From: Isoetes taiwanensis
Lineage: Eukaryota > Streptophyta > Lycopodiopsida > Isoetales > Isoetaceae
NCBI GenBank assembly: GCA_021234155.1
Contig: JAJEKV010000036.1
Location: 5,586,209 to 5,650,208, forward strand
Direction of reading: 5' to 3'
Length of the DNA: 64,000 bases
The notes under the pieces are model-generated. The model saw nothing but the letters and a program-made list of their open reading frames with translations. It ran no database searches and was not told the DNA's origin. The position numbers and the translations under genes were made by a program. Of the stretch, positions 22,951 through 33,853 are shown one piece after another. Every line of letters begins with the position of its first letter. Positions within the stretch are counted from its first letter, which is position 1.

Positions 22951-23387
22951 GATCTGGAAAAAGATAAAATGAAAATGATGTTATCCACATTATGTTCGTC
23001 GCATATATACAAATCCCCTATTTGATGCAGCTTGCTCAGTAGATTCAATCATTTGTTGTGGTGTGTTTTTAATACTAGCGGGCTTGACAGTTACTTGATC
23101 ATGGTATACACTGGTTGTAATTTCTCTCTCATCTATGTTTCGACGCTTTCTTGCACGAGCCTATCGTGCCTTCCTCTTCTTTGATGCTCATTCAATATCA
23201 AAGGGAGTTTATAAGTAGAAGGGAGATGCGTATTAAGTAAATCATTGGCGGCTGTGGTCTCATCAGTATCCATAGGTACGTTGTGTATTGCAGAAGGGTT
23301 TAGACTTATTAGCCATGTTTGTCTACGTCTTTCTTAATTTATTTCTCTGTCTTCTTCGGTTAGATTTGCACGTAACAATCTGTTTCT
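22951..23387. other. spacer between LINE and CACTA element
   Basis: No coding similarity recognised. The last three bases (TCT, 23385-23387) are the left copy of the CACTA target duplication. Confidence 0.6.
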
Positions 23388-23420
23388 CACTACAAGAGGA
23401 TGGGAGTATAGTGTCAACCC
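23388..23420 (+). repeat. CACTA left terminal inverted repeat
   Basis: Begins CACTACAAGAGGATGGGAG and continues to TATAGTGTC. Pairs with the right end at 29969-30001. Confidence 0.9.
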
Positions 23421-24017
23421 TTGTGACAAGCCATAAGTCCAGTGACATCTTTGTGTCAAATGCTACTATCTTGACACAAAGTGCTTATGTTGTGTCAGAA
23501 TTGTGCCTAATGCATAGCGTCAAATATTTCGTCAAGAAAATGATATCTTTTTTGTCAACTTTTTAGCGCAACTTAAGTAGATTATTGCAACAACTTCTGA
23601 ACAATATTATACCAAAGTTGTGGCAACATTTTCTTAAGGCTTATGACAAAATGTAATCCAAAATTTCATCTAATATTTCGACAGAATTTTGAGGAGCATT
23701 TGTCAACTTTATATTGCAATTTGAGGGGGTTGTTGCAACAAAATTTAAACAATGTTATAGCTAAGTCACTAAAACATTTGCCTAATACTTTTATACATCA
23801 TTAGAGATATAGTATTGTACCAAGGGATATCCCTTCGAAGAATCCAAGAATGATGTGGATGTGCAAACACTAGTCTGTTGAAGGGAAGATAATGGTGAAG
23901 GGTACTTAGCAATATGAAGAAGAAAAGTGATCAGGAAGACAAAACAATGCTCAATATGAAATGACCTATACCATAGTAGTTATATAGTAATAAGATTAAA
24001 AATATTGGTTAATCATA

Positions 24018-26060
24018 TCAGACATCAATTTGTTCACTTAGATCATGCTCAATGTCCTCCACCTCATCATCATCTAGATATAAACGAAGAGCCAAACCTC
24101 TAATTGCTTCAAAATGATCATTTACATGTCCGGTAATCTCTTCGTCTTCAATATAATCCTCATCATGACCAAGAATGTGGATTGGCGAATTTAATGGAGA
24201 TCGAAGCACATAAGTTGCTTCTTTGTCAACTTCCTCTCTTTGTGAAAGTGCCAATGATGACTCTAAAGGAACATGCTCATTAATATCATCCTCAAGCAAA
24301 TCTTCTCCCAAATAAGCACCCTCCTCTTCAATGTTGATGCCAATATATGCCAGTTCTTCATCTTCTGCATCATGCAACTTTGGGTTATTATCAACATCAT
24401 TAACGACATCCAGAACACCCTCACGACTACCACCACCACCATAATCATCGAAATCATCATCAGCAAGGGCACCAACATGAACACCACCACCATCACCACC
24501 CCCATCACCATCCCCATTATCAAAATCATCATCAACATCAGTATGAATATCTTCAGAGAGCTCTTCCATGTTATTTTCAGCTACAGATAAAGCAATTACG
24601 CGTCGGGCCCACGGTTGACAATGTATGACAATCCACCAGTTTCTGTCATTAGGATTCTCATGGATAAATATCTGGGCAACCTGACTTGGAAAGACGAAAG
24701 GTTCTTTCATCTCAGGCAATACCTTTGAAGAATCCACTTCCGGAAATCCTGATGGATGAGTCCTAACTGTCTTGCCACGACCCCTGTATACAACTTTGAA
24801 CCATCGTGCCTTGAAGACATTTACATGAAAGCTACGATAATCCAACTCAATAATGTCTGTCAAGATTCCCATGTAATCTAGGCTACTCTCTAGAAGGTTG
24901 TGATCCTTGTTGCTAGATTGACTTTTTTGTTCAAATTCTGAGCTGATTCCTGAATCAAATGTAACCCTACACTTATCCACAGCGTTGATGCGAAAATGTT
25001 GCCCGTATGCCCACATTGAAGTATAGAATCGCGCCTAGAATGAAATAATAATAATGATGAGTAGTATAGTATAAAGAGAATGAAACTTTGGATTAAAGAA
25101 TTTCTCATACCTTTCTACTACAACCAAGGGCAAGCTCGTAATCATCATCTGGAATAACTTGACCACAATCTTTAGCTTCGTCCATACGAGCCAACAACCA
25201 TGCACTGTTCATAACATCTGGCATATATTGTCCTATTGATCACCCTGTTAACCTTCTTTGTGCATCCTCCTTAGCAGTTTCATATAACTCCCTCCATGGT
25301 TGTAAACTTGCAGCATTATTAAGAACAAACGTGCTTACCGCAAGAAGCATATCATCACTTAGACTTCGTTCTACTCCATTACCTTGTAATACTTCTGATG
25401 TAATCTCCTTGGATTCTTCTTTCTCCCATAATTTAGGACCATCAGGATGGCAAGAGGTAGTGGCATCACTTAGATAAAATAGTGTTTCTTGTATAAGATG
25501 ACCTTCAGCCATGCAACCCTCTGGTTTTGCCATTTGACGAACAAAACTTTTGAGCACCTTCATGTAGCGCTCTAAGAAAAACATCCACCTGCTAGGAGCA
25601 GGTCCTGCCAATCTTATCTCATTTGGAATATGTATCAACAGATGTACCTATGTATATAAGCACATTGTTATTTGCACTTATAATTGATAGAAGTAAAATT
25701 GCATAACTATATAGAGTTTGCCTAGTAGTACCTGTAGATCAAAAAAACTGGTCGGAAATTCTTTTTCAATGTCACAAAGCAGTACAATCACTTCCTCCTC
25801 TACTTTTGATATCTCAGCCACTTCAATTTCTTTGGAGGAGACCCATCTTGCAAATTTTCCCAGTCGGAATATAATGCTTCTTACTTGTGGGGTCAAGAAG
25901 TCTCCCATTATACATGGAAGTATATGCTGCAAAGTACATGTTAGTATCATTGCATATATTCCAATATAATTTATCACAAAAAAATAAAAGTACAATAATC
26001 AAAGTATACCTGAAGAAACTTGTGCCAATCATGTGTTGGAGATTTAGAATCAACATGCAT
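24018..26060 (-). pseudogene. CACTA TnpD-like gene, DUF4218 and DUF4216 part
   Basis: Deduced minus-strand exons with consensus borders: about 26060-26010 (SPTHDWHKFLQ), 25926-25732 (ILPCIMGDFLTPQVR...PTSFFDLQ), 25647-25111 (VHLLIHIPNEIRLAGP, SRWMFFLERYMKVLKSFV, RQMAKPEGCMAEG) and 25034-24018 (DYMGILTDIIELDY, VNVFKARWFKV, then an acidic Asp/Glu/Gly-rich tail). The first three exons carry DUF4218 and the last DUF4216, the usual partners C-terminal to the CACTA transposase. A premature TGA at 25240 lies before an exon end that still reads in frame (YMPDVMNSAWLLARMDEAKD). The catalytic domain expected upstream is missing; a coiled-coil frame sits there instead. Called pseudogene for the stop and missing domain. 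Confidence 0.85.
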
Positions 26061-26111
26061 GTTGCAAGGCGAGAAACACGGGCATTAGGGAACAATGGTT
26101 TGCTTGCTTCA

Positions 26112-26702
26112 TCATGAAGATATTGCTAACTTTTCTGCCATCTCATTTTCCTCTACTAACATTTGCACCTTAGATTCCAGAAGCCTACGATCTTCCATTG
26201 CCTTCTGACGAAAATTGTTTAGCTCCGCAATCTCATTCAACAGAATTTTGTGCTCATTAGACAAAATCACCAGATCTTTACTTAATTTTTCTTTTTCTAA
26301 TATAATTGTATCTTTCTCTCCCATAACTTTACTGCAGCGAGCCACTGATCTTTCCAGCTCACTTAAAAGCTTCTCTTTCTGATGGATCACCTCCTCAAGC
26401 GCTACATTCAATGACAAGTTCTCAGCCTCAAGTTTTGGTGTAGCCTGCACCAGTTCTTCCAATTTGAGTTTCAACAAATCATTCTCCCCTTCAATACTGC
26501 GAAGAGCAGTCTCCAGTTTGATAAACTCGTTAACCTTGCTCTTGCTATCATTAGAAGCTATCACCAGATCCTCCTTTAACCTTTCATTTTCAGAAACTAC
26601 ACAATTTTTCTCCATCGAAACTTCGTCAAATTGAAGCGTCAACACTTTTACTCCACTCTCAAGCCTTTCCATTTTCTTGATAATCTGCTGTTGTTCTTGC
26701 AT
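26112..26702 (-). CDS. coiled-coil open frame inside the CACTA element (possible captured gene fragment)
   Basis: A 196-codon frame with a true ATG at 26702. Almost the whole product is predicted coiled coil (charged heptads such as MERLESGVKVLTLQF, SENERLKEDLV, LLKLKLEELV), with no other domain. It occupies the position where a CACTA TnpD gene should carry its catalytic domain and ends 50 bp before the DUF4218 exon, in another frame. It may be an exon of a host coiled-coil gene captured by the element or an unusual TnpA-like protein. Function unknown. Confidence 0.55.
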   Translation of the reverse strand: MQEQQQIIKKMERLESGVKVLTLQFDEVSMEKNCVVSENERLKEDLVIASNDSKSKVNEFIKLETALRSIEGENDLLKLKLEELVQATPKLEAENLSLNVALEEVIHQKEKLLSELERSVARCSKVMGEKDTIILEKEKLSKDLVILSNEHKILLNEIAELNNFRQKAMEDRRLLESKVQMLVEENEMAEKLAISS

Positions 26703-27119
26703 CCAAAGTTCATTTTCTATGCCACCATGCTATACACCCATAATTGGCACAGCATAAGATCTTTCAGAAGGATGAAGAGTTAGAATACTTTCAGATTTCA
26801 GATCTTTATACTATGCTGGTTAAGAAGTAGAACTGCCAATCAGCTTGTGCTAATGATCTATTGTGTTACTGTTGCTTAAGAATAAAAATTGCTAAAATAA
26901 AATGAAATTTTGAGCTACTAGTTTAGTGTTTTAAAGCCCCATGAGCGACTTCTTTTTCAACTATGGAGCAAGGCTGCCAATAGGAAAACTATCACTAGTG
27001 CAGGATTATGCAGCCAACAATTGTGCATTGGGAGAAATCATGTTTGTGTAAAAGGCCACGATCCATCACTCTGCTGTGATTGTAGTAGCACATCTATATC
27101 CAACTCATTCACTGCCATG

Positions 27120-27398
27120 TCAAACATGGAGCTGAGTATAATCCGCTTTGCGGTTGCCATTTGTGGCGGAAGATGAATCACAGAGCTTCAGCAGTGCAGC
27201 CTTAATTACATCTACCAGCTGCTCATACCTAGACACTTTATTTCTAAAGCGATGCAGCCTGCCATAATAAAATAGGAAGCACTCAGGTCGAGGATAATAC
27301 CTTGTCCCCCATTTGTAGCCTTCACTCAGCAAGAACTCTTGAACCAGATCATGCACCTTCTGCTTCAATTCCAAGCTGATTGCTTTACTGGACAGCAT
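27120..27398 (-). CDS. small hypothetical frame inside the CACTA element
   Basis: A 92-codon frame with ATG at 27398. The product is basic and mixed-helical (KQKVHDLVQEFLLSEGYKWG, YGRLHRFRNKVSRYEQ, VIKAALLKLC), not low-complexity, so it may once have been a real exon. It lies upstream of the coiled-coil frame on the same strand and could be the preceding exon of the same captured gene; no splice junction could be proved. Family not recognised. Confidence 0.4.
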   Translation of the reverse strand: MLSSKAISLELKQKVHDLVQEFLLSEGYKWGTRYYPRPECFLFYYGRLHRFRNKVSRYEQLVDVIKAALLKLCDSSSATNGNRKADYTQLHV

Positions 27399-27506
27399 CT
27401 ATTTCAGACTGTAGCTGATTCCTTTGTAGCTGATTCAGACTATTCTATTACAATATCTTAAAAACTGATGCTGACAAAATCTTAAATTAGGTATGCTTTT
27501 TCAAAG

Positions 27507-28590
27507 GTGAGCTGCTAAGAGATGATGCAGGTAAAGAATTTGAGCAGAAAGCATCAGATGCTACGAAGGCGTATTGTAGGGATGTGGACAAACATTTCAA
27601 ACAAATTAAGCCTCGCCATATAGAAAGGACTTTGAAATACATTTATGAGCAGTTTGGGGATGGACTTAGTGAGATGGACGTCATACGGTTTTTGAAGAAA
27701 CGATGGAGACATTGGAGGTAAGCGTATGTTAAGTTTATCTTTTTCATTATGAATCTATATGAATTTTTTTGATGTGTCTCTATATTTAGGGACAATCTTC
27801 GAAGAAACATTCGCGCTCGTAATGGTACAAGACCAATGCATGTGGACGAGGACTCTTGGAAGAGGTTTTCAGAATCATGTGAAAAAACTTATGAGCGTCA
27901 AAAGTATGCCGCATCCAAGCGGGAAAACAAACAACGCACTGGTTCCGGTGGAGTCATGTCATTGAAGACAAAATTTGTAAGTAGAAATTGTTTTTTTACT
28001 CTAATGCTTTTATCTTGAATCATTGTTTCTTTTTTTCCTTTTGGCTTGTCTTTCAAAACCGTATTAGAAATAAGATCAAGATAAGCTTGGCTGTTTTCTA
28101 CTTATTCATATAATATAATTCACTTGGTACTACCAATTTTTTCTATGGGCTCACGGAATTTCATGTAATGATCGCAATAAGTGGCCTTAAAGAGCAGTTT
28201 GCAAACAAATCCTATGCTGCTAATATGCTGCTGCTAATATGCTGCAGAAGCATCCATATCACAATATATACATACATCTTTTGTAGCATTAAGCAGATCC
28301 ATCCACAGCTCATATTATAGACTTCAAAACCAAGAGTTCTTGGAAACATCTTAATTAGCATGCATGCTAAATATTGCACCATAGAACATGCCTATAAGGT
28401 GTTTGATAGGATGGTTGTATGTAATTTGTTTACATGGACTGCAGCAATAGTCGTCAGTTATTGAATCATTCTTTTAAAATGATATAGTTCCGAGATTGGG
28501 GCTCGATGCCCACGGATGACATGCTGAAAGAAATATTAGAAAAAGGTGGATATGAGGCGTTTCAAGAAAAAAATGGTTTCTAAAGGATGT
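27507..28590 (+). pseudogene. plant Transposase_24 (Ptta/En/Spm-type) gene, partial
   Basis: Exon 1 (about 27507-27717) reads ASDATKAYCRDVDKHFKQI, YIYEQFGDGLSEMDVIRFL and KKRWRHWR, ending AG|GTAAGC. Exon 2 (27790-27976) reads RDNLRRNIRARNGTRPMHVD, SCEKTYERQKYAASKRENK, QRTGSGGVMSLKTKF and ends at GTAAGT. A third piece near 28500-28580 (GSMPTDDMLKEILEKGGY) fits the next part of the family. The Lys/Arg-rich KRENKQRTGSGG segment is typical of Transposase_24 proteins of CACTA elements, thought to bind subterminal repeats. The true start and later exons are unclear. It is divergent from the TnpD-like gene, and a PPR fragment lies inside the proposed intron. Confidence 0.7.
28289..28464 (+). pseudogene. 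PPR repeat fragment captured inside the CACTA element
   Basis: From 28339 one frame reads LGNILISMHAKYCTIEHAY, KVFDRMVVCNLFTWTAAIV and VSY before TGA. This is a textbook S-repeat plus the start of a P-repeat of a PLS-type PPR protein (compare LVDMYAKCG.LE.A..VF in the intact gene at 12.6 kb). Upstream, 28289-28338 gives KQIH followed by a stop. It is host-type coding sequence between Transposase_24 exons, so it was acquired by the transposon or inserted into it. Confidence 0.8.
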
Positions 28591-29283
28591 GCGCCGGGAA
28601 AGGTAAATTTGCTTTCATATATTTGCTCTATGTACACCTTCATGTATTCTACTGAATTTTTTCTTTTCTACTTTAGCACAAAGCTATTGATTATATCAAG
28701 GGAACAAGTACAGGCGTCGTCTTTAAGACAAAATCAAAGAAGGCAAAGAACCATTGAATGCAAGTATCTTTGTACATTTTGTCATTTTAACATTTTATTC
28801 ATACGTTATTCTTACTTGTACTTTTATGACCTACAGAATATCTGTTATGTGGATAATTCTGATGAGGTAAGAGGAGAAAGCTTTATTTTTAATACTTATT
28901 TACAAAAGTTTTGACAATATGCTTCACAAATATAATTAATAGGACAACAAAGAAGAAGACAATAAAGGTCATGAAGGCAATCCAAGTGAAGAAGCTTATG
29001 GGGATGAGCCAACAAATCGAGAGCATTGAATTGCTTGTGCTGGTTATTTTATTGACAATAATACTCTTTCGGATCATTTCTTACATTGGAAATCAATTTG
29101 TTGATAAATGCAAATTTATCACTTTAACCTTTTGTTATATAATTTGGGAAATTAAACTAGTTATTATCAAAAAAAAAAAAAAAAAAAAAAAAAAAGCCTT
29201 GATGCTTATTCTGTTAACACAAAACATATTATACAAGTGTCCAAAATTAGCTATCTACTTGTCATACAAGTTAATAAATGTTT

Positions 29284-29740
29284 TATAGTGGATAGAATAT
29301 AGTTATCATGTTGTTACTACCCTACCATAGTATTTGATGCAATGTTGTAAATATAGGCTTATTTATCTATCCCAATGTGGTTACAACGCTAGCTATTCTT
29401 TAGACACAAAAAGGGTCACAAAGTTTCTTATTGGTTGTCTTACACTAGCTATTCTTTAGACACAAAACGGGACAAAGTTCCTTAATGGTTATCTTATAGT
29501 GGATGGATTATAGCCACTATTTTGTCACTAACTTGCCATGGTTTTGATGCAAATTTGTTAGTACAGGTTTATTTATCTATCGCAATGTGGTCACACACTT
29601 GCTATTCTTTAGACATAAAATGGGTCACAAAGTTTCTTATTGGTTGTTTTTATAGTGGATGGATTATAGCTACTATTTTGTCACTAGCTTGCCACAATGT
29701 TGATGCAACATTATACCTATAGGTTTTGTTTATTTGTCAC
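29284..29740. repeat. subterminal tandem repeat of the CACTA element, about 158 bp unit, 2.5-3 copies
   Basis: Units start near 29284, 29495 and 29652 with TATAGTGGATRGA and share GCTATTCTTTAGACA and GGGTCACAAAGTTTCTTATT. The first unit is longer (about 211 bp) through a small internal duplication. Such subterminal arrays are usual transposase-binding regions in CACTA elements; binding is inferred. Confidence 0.8.
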
Positions 29741-29968
29741 AATTGTTGTAAAGATATTGTCACAAGTTTGACATCTTCTAGATTACGATGTAGCTGGAAT
29801 TTGACTTTGCATCAACATTATGACAGAAATTGAAGCCACAAACTTGACACAACTGTTGACGCTATTGTGGCGTATTTGTGACAAATGATCACGACAAGTA
29901 TTGCGTCAAGATTGTGACAATAATTGGGGTTTGACAGGTTCGGCTTGTGTCAAACATTTTGACGTTAC

Positions 29969-30001
29969 TTTAGACACTATAGGTACCTTTTTCTTGTAGT
30001 G
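29969..30001 (-). repeat. CACTA right terminal inverted repeat
   Basis: On the minus strand it begins CACTACAAGAAAAAGGTACC and continues to TATAGTGTC, mirroring the left end. Immediately followed by TCT. Confidence 0.9.
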
Positions 30002-31459
30002 TCTTTCTCAACAATGCTACTAATTTACATATAATTTCTCAATACAATCGTCTAAGGACGTAAAATATAAGACGACTTACTTGCTATGTTCCTCTGTTAA
30101 CTTTTCATTTGAACAGACTATATAATCGGCATAACCGTAAAACCTACATAGATGACAACATAACACGTTATAATTCATAGACTAATACGTAGATCTTTAT
30201 ACAACGATCATATGCCAGTCATAGGATTGAATAAAGTTCAATTCAAGAGAGTGAAATCCAATACCATTTACATTTTGTAAAACAATACCATATTTCGACA
30301 TAGGAAGTTGTATTATGTAGGGTTTTGTTTGAATGAACGATGATCTCGAAGATTTGCTAAGAATCCAATCCACGAATCCTCGAAGATTTGCTAAGAGTCC
30401 AACATTAATTTTCTAATTAGGATCGACTCGATAACGACAACCAAATAAATAGGGAAATTCGAAAATACACCATCCAAACACATTTATCTTTTTTGTTGTT
30501 TTATTGACAATGAAATTTAGATAAGGTTGTATTATATCAACATATAGAATGACACGAACGTGGAAATACACAACATTATATTCTAGATAAGGTTGTACAA
30601 AATCTTATGGATTTCCCTATCGACCTCTTATGCTACTTGCATATTTGTAATGTCTAATATGATTAGTTGCATGGTTTAGATAGATAGATGTGTGTCAAAG
30701 CAATAGACAAACCTATGTTTAGTTCATGCACATCTTTACATTACCTTGTCCACCTTATAAAGTTAGGTCGTCTATAGGTTTAAACCTGGGTTTATACACG
30801 AGATGGTAGTGTGCATGATTGCATTATAAGGTTTGTATCTAGGATACTTAAGGTTGAGAAGTAAGATTGATGTGCATTTTAGAACTATTTCACTCAGGGC
30901 ATGACAACATCACCGGGATTACATTTTTAAACAACGAGATACCACTTATAGAAGGTATAATAGAGTGATTTCGATCTCTTAAGTTTATCCCTCATTGCAT
31001 CTTTAATGGATATGAAGCACATCTTATGAAACGTCTCACACCACGTCCCAAAGCAATAGCTATTAACCACAAAGATATGCTTTTGCAAAAAAAAAAAAAA
31101 AAGGAATCTTGGTCTATGGTGCATTTACGTTTAAAAGACCCATAGTTAAAAACACATCTCAAACAAGATGCATGTCAATGAAAGGAAATCAAATATATAA
31201 GAGGGAAAAACTGAAGAAAATAGAATATATTTGGACTGTTCTGACATTTGGATTTGCCATGGAATATTTATGGTCGCACATGGCCTAGCCTAATTGTGAA
31301 GTGCACTTTGACATTCTAGGCTAGGGGTACAACGGGATAGATAGGTATCTAGTTGCTAGGTGGCCTTGGGGACTAGTATAATTGGGTAACTAATTATAAA
31401 GGGCGGCACATACCTTAATGGCTTTAATGACCATTCAAAAGAAAATGGTGAGCACCCCT
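30002..31459. other. spacer between CACTA and copia elements
   Basis: AT-rich, no recognisable gene. The first three bases are the right CACTA target copy and the last five (CCCCT, 31455-31459) the left copia target copy. A 15-20 nt A tract lies near 31085-31103. Confidence 0.5.
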
Positions 31460-31946
31460 TGTGGTTGAGAGAATCATGTCATGATATGTTGATTTGGGAA
31501 TGCAAGATTGAAGTTGAATGCTTAGAACATATACGAGATTGAGAAGACTAGGTTAAGAAGACAATATGAAGTTCAATGGTTTAAAGTTATAGTGGTTCAA
31601 TGGTTGAACTCATACATGCTTTGATGACATTAACCTTTAATGGTTTTAATGTGAACCTGCATGGCAACGATTAAATAGTATTCTATCTATATTAAGCTGG
31701 TCTCGATTATTCGAGCCAGCACAGCTGCATTCCGATCGGTCCTGCAAGACCAACGGATCTCTGAGTTCTTATCCGGCCATTGCAAATTGGTCTGGCATCC
31801 ACTGGTGCCGGATCCGACCTAAAGAGAACGAGCAAAGGTTGAAATTCGATGAATAAGTAGCAGTCAATATATGAAATTGAAGAAGTTAAATTGAACTTGT
31901 GTTGATATTATAATCTATATGAACTAACAAATTGCTTCTGACTTCA
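31460..31946 (+). repeat. 5' LTR of the copia element
   Basis: Starts TGTGGTTGAGAGAATC (the 3' copy has TGTTGTTGAG) and ends GACTTCA. It lacks a segment of about 113 bp present in the 3' LTR (38737-38850 region), just after the shared CAATATATGAA. Confidence 0.93.
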
Positions 31947-31948
31947 TA

Positions 31949-31960
31949 TGGTATCAGAGC
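31949..31960 (+). promoter_or_regulatory. primer binding site (initiator Met tRNA type)
   Basis: TGGTATCAGAGC lies two bases after the 5' LTR end. It is the common plant copia primer site, complementary to the 3' end of initiator methionine tRNA. Confidence 0.95.
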
Positions 31961-31973
31961 AGATAGTGGCATA

Positions 31974-32866
31974 ATGGCCAGCAGACTAGGAGCAACACTT
32001 TTAAGTGGCATTGATGTATACAAAGGAGGTTCTGGCTTCCAAGTCTGGAAGAAAAAGATTGAGGAAGTATTGAAAGTAGAAGGCTTATGGAAAATCATGG
32101 AAGATGAAGAACATGGTACTGTGAACAGTCCAACAAATAGCAAGGGAAAAACCTATGCTAGTGCAGCAGCCTCAGGCACTGCTGGAAGTCCAGCAAAAGA
32201 TGTAAGTGGAGGTTCTAGCTCCACTGAGGTAACAAGTGCTTCACCAGATGCTTCTCAAAGGGCAAAAATTCTGGAAGCAAAGGTAGTTATAAAGAGCAAA
32301 CTGAGCTCTAGTATCCTTTTAAGGACGAGCGGAAGGGAAATGTGGTCTTATCTTTTAAAGACCTACCAAGTTAAAACTTCCTCTCAATTGGATGTCCTAG
32401 ACAAGGAATTGAGAGAGTTGAAGTACAAAGAAGGAGAGGACATTAAAGACTTCTTTGAGAAGTTTGATAAGGTCATTGCTGACCTCACTGCTGCAGGGGT
32501 ACCCATAACCAATGAATATCAAGTTTTGTCATTGGCAAGAGCATTCTCAAAAGACAGAAATCTGTCTACCTTGGTCAGGAAATGGCCAAAAGCAGGGAGG
32601 ATGCTGAAAGTATGATAAAGACTGAATTAGAGCAACACAATTTGGCTGCTGAAAATGAAGAAGAACAAACTGAAATTCTGTATATTGCTGGAGGGAAGAC
32701 TCGAGGAGGACAAGGTAAACTAGGTCCTTGCTTTGCATGCAATGCATATGGTCATCTGAAGGCCAATTGTCCTAAGTTAAATAAAGAAAATAAATGCTAT
32801 AATTGTGAAGGATTTGGTCATGTAGCCTCTAACTGTTCAAGTCCAAGGGATTTTTCAAAAAGATAA
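31974..32866 (+). pseudogene. copia gag
   Basis: The ATG at 31974 begins MASRLGATLLSGIDVYKGG and the frame runs through the UBN2-like capsid region (QVWKKKIEEVL, SGREMWSYLLKTYQVK, YKEGEDIKDFFEKFDKVI) to about 32570, where a frameshift is needed. The second frame carries two CCHC zinc knuckles (CFACNAYGHLKANC and CYNCEGFGHVASNC) and meets a TAA at 32864. The product would package RNA in virus-like particles. The frame and stop breaks mean no full gag is made. Confidence 0.9.
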
Positions 32867-33853
32867 GAAGGGAATGTGGCTAAAGCTGGCAGGCGCGGAG
32901 GTTACAATATCAGAGGAAGATCATCTCGAGGGAGAGGAAGGGACAGGTCCACTGAACTAAATGTGGCCACTGAGAAGAATATTGAACCAAAAGAGGAGCT
33001 TGATGAAAATGCTGAGGTAAGTCATTCTAAATTATTAGCAGTTGTCTCAGATTATAAACTAAAGGATGTTGAAAATTTTTATGTGTTAGATAGTGGAGCT
33101 GAGAGAAGCGTGATCAAATCACCTTCTATGCTCAAAGAAAAATTTCAGAAAAATGCAAGCTATGTGCAGATGGGTGATGGCAATTTGCAGAAGGTGGATC
33201 AAGCAGGATTATTAGAAATCTTTGATCTTGAAGGAAATCCAGTCATTCTAGAGAATGTACTATGTGTGCCCAATCTACTTAGAAATTTAATTTCTGTAAC
33301 TCAGTTGGTGAATTTGGGATATCATGTTCATTTTGAAACTTATCAATGCAAAGTGCTTTTGAATGATGAAGTTAAATTCTTAGCAAAAAGAGTTGGCAGA
33401 CTTTTTGCATTTCATAACAATGTTCATGAGACAATAAATGCTGTTATGACTTCAACAATCAAGATGTGGCATGAAAGATTAGGGCATACCCATCTAAATA
33501 ATTTGAACTTCATGATTAAGCAAGGACAAATTATGGCAGAAAATAAAGGGGAGGACAATCTAAACTGTGCTGGCTGTTTTAAGGGAAAATCGAGCAGACT
33601 GCCATTTCCTAAGAAGGCCAAAAGGGCAAAAGAATTAATTGAACTTGTACATAGTGACCTCTGTGGACCTTTGAATGTGAGAAGTATATATGGTAAGAGA
33701 TATTTCATTACATTTACTGATGATTTTTCCAGAAAGACTAAATGCTACACATTGAGAACCAAGGATCAAGCTTTTGAAGCCTTCAAGTTGTACCAAGCTG
33801 AAGTTGAGAGACAAACAGGTATGAAACTAAAATGCTCAAGAACTGACCGAGGA
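32867..33853 (+). pseudogene. copia protease and N-terminal integrase
   Basis: In the same frame as the zinc-knuckle part of gag: a basic Arg/Gly-rich linker, protease active site VLDSGAERSVI, the GAG-pre-integrase zinc region (MWHERLGHTHLNNLNF through CAGCFKGKSS), and the integrase core up to HSDLCGPLN, FTDDFSRK and CSRTDRG. The frame stops being copia at about 33853, where the LINE begins, just after the second catalytic Asp. The region holding the catalytic Glu is absent on both sides of the LINE. Confidence 0.92.

Larger units (their letters stand above)
23388..30001. mobile_element. complete-ended CACTA (En/Spm) DNA transposon, 6.6 kb, with TCT target duplication
   Basis: The left end starts CACTACAAGAGG (23388) and the right end, read on the minus strand, starts CACTACAAGAAAAAGG (30001). 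Both continue into ...TATAGTGTC, so the termini are inverted repeats of the CACTA type. The flanks are TCT at 23385-23387 and TCT at 30002-30004, a 3-bp duplication as expected for this superfamily. Subterminal zones on both sides are dense in TTGTGACA and TGTCAAA-type motifs. Inside are divergent genes: DUF4218/DUF4216 on minus and a Transposase_24 gene on plus. No DDE catalytic region (Transposase_21) was seen, so this copy is probably non-autonomous. Confidence 0.93.

Noticed and set aside
24263-24590. Met/Val/Ile-rich frames opposite and beside DUF4216
   Set aside because: They arise from the Asp/Gly codon repeats of the acidic tail read in other frames.
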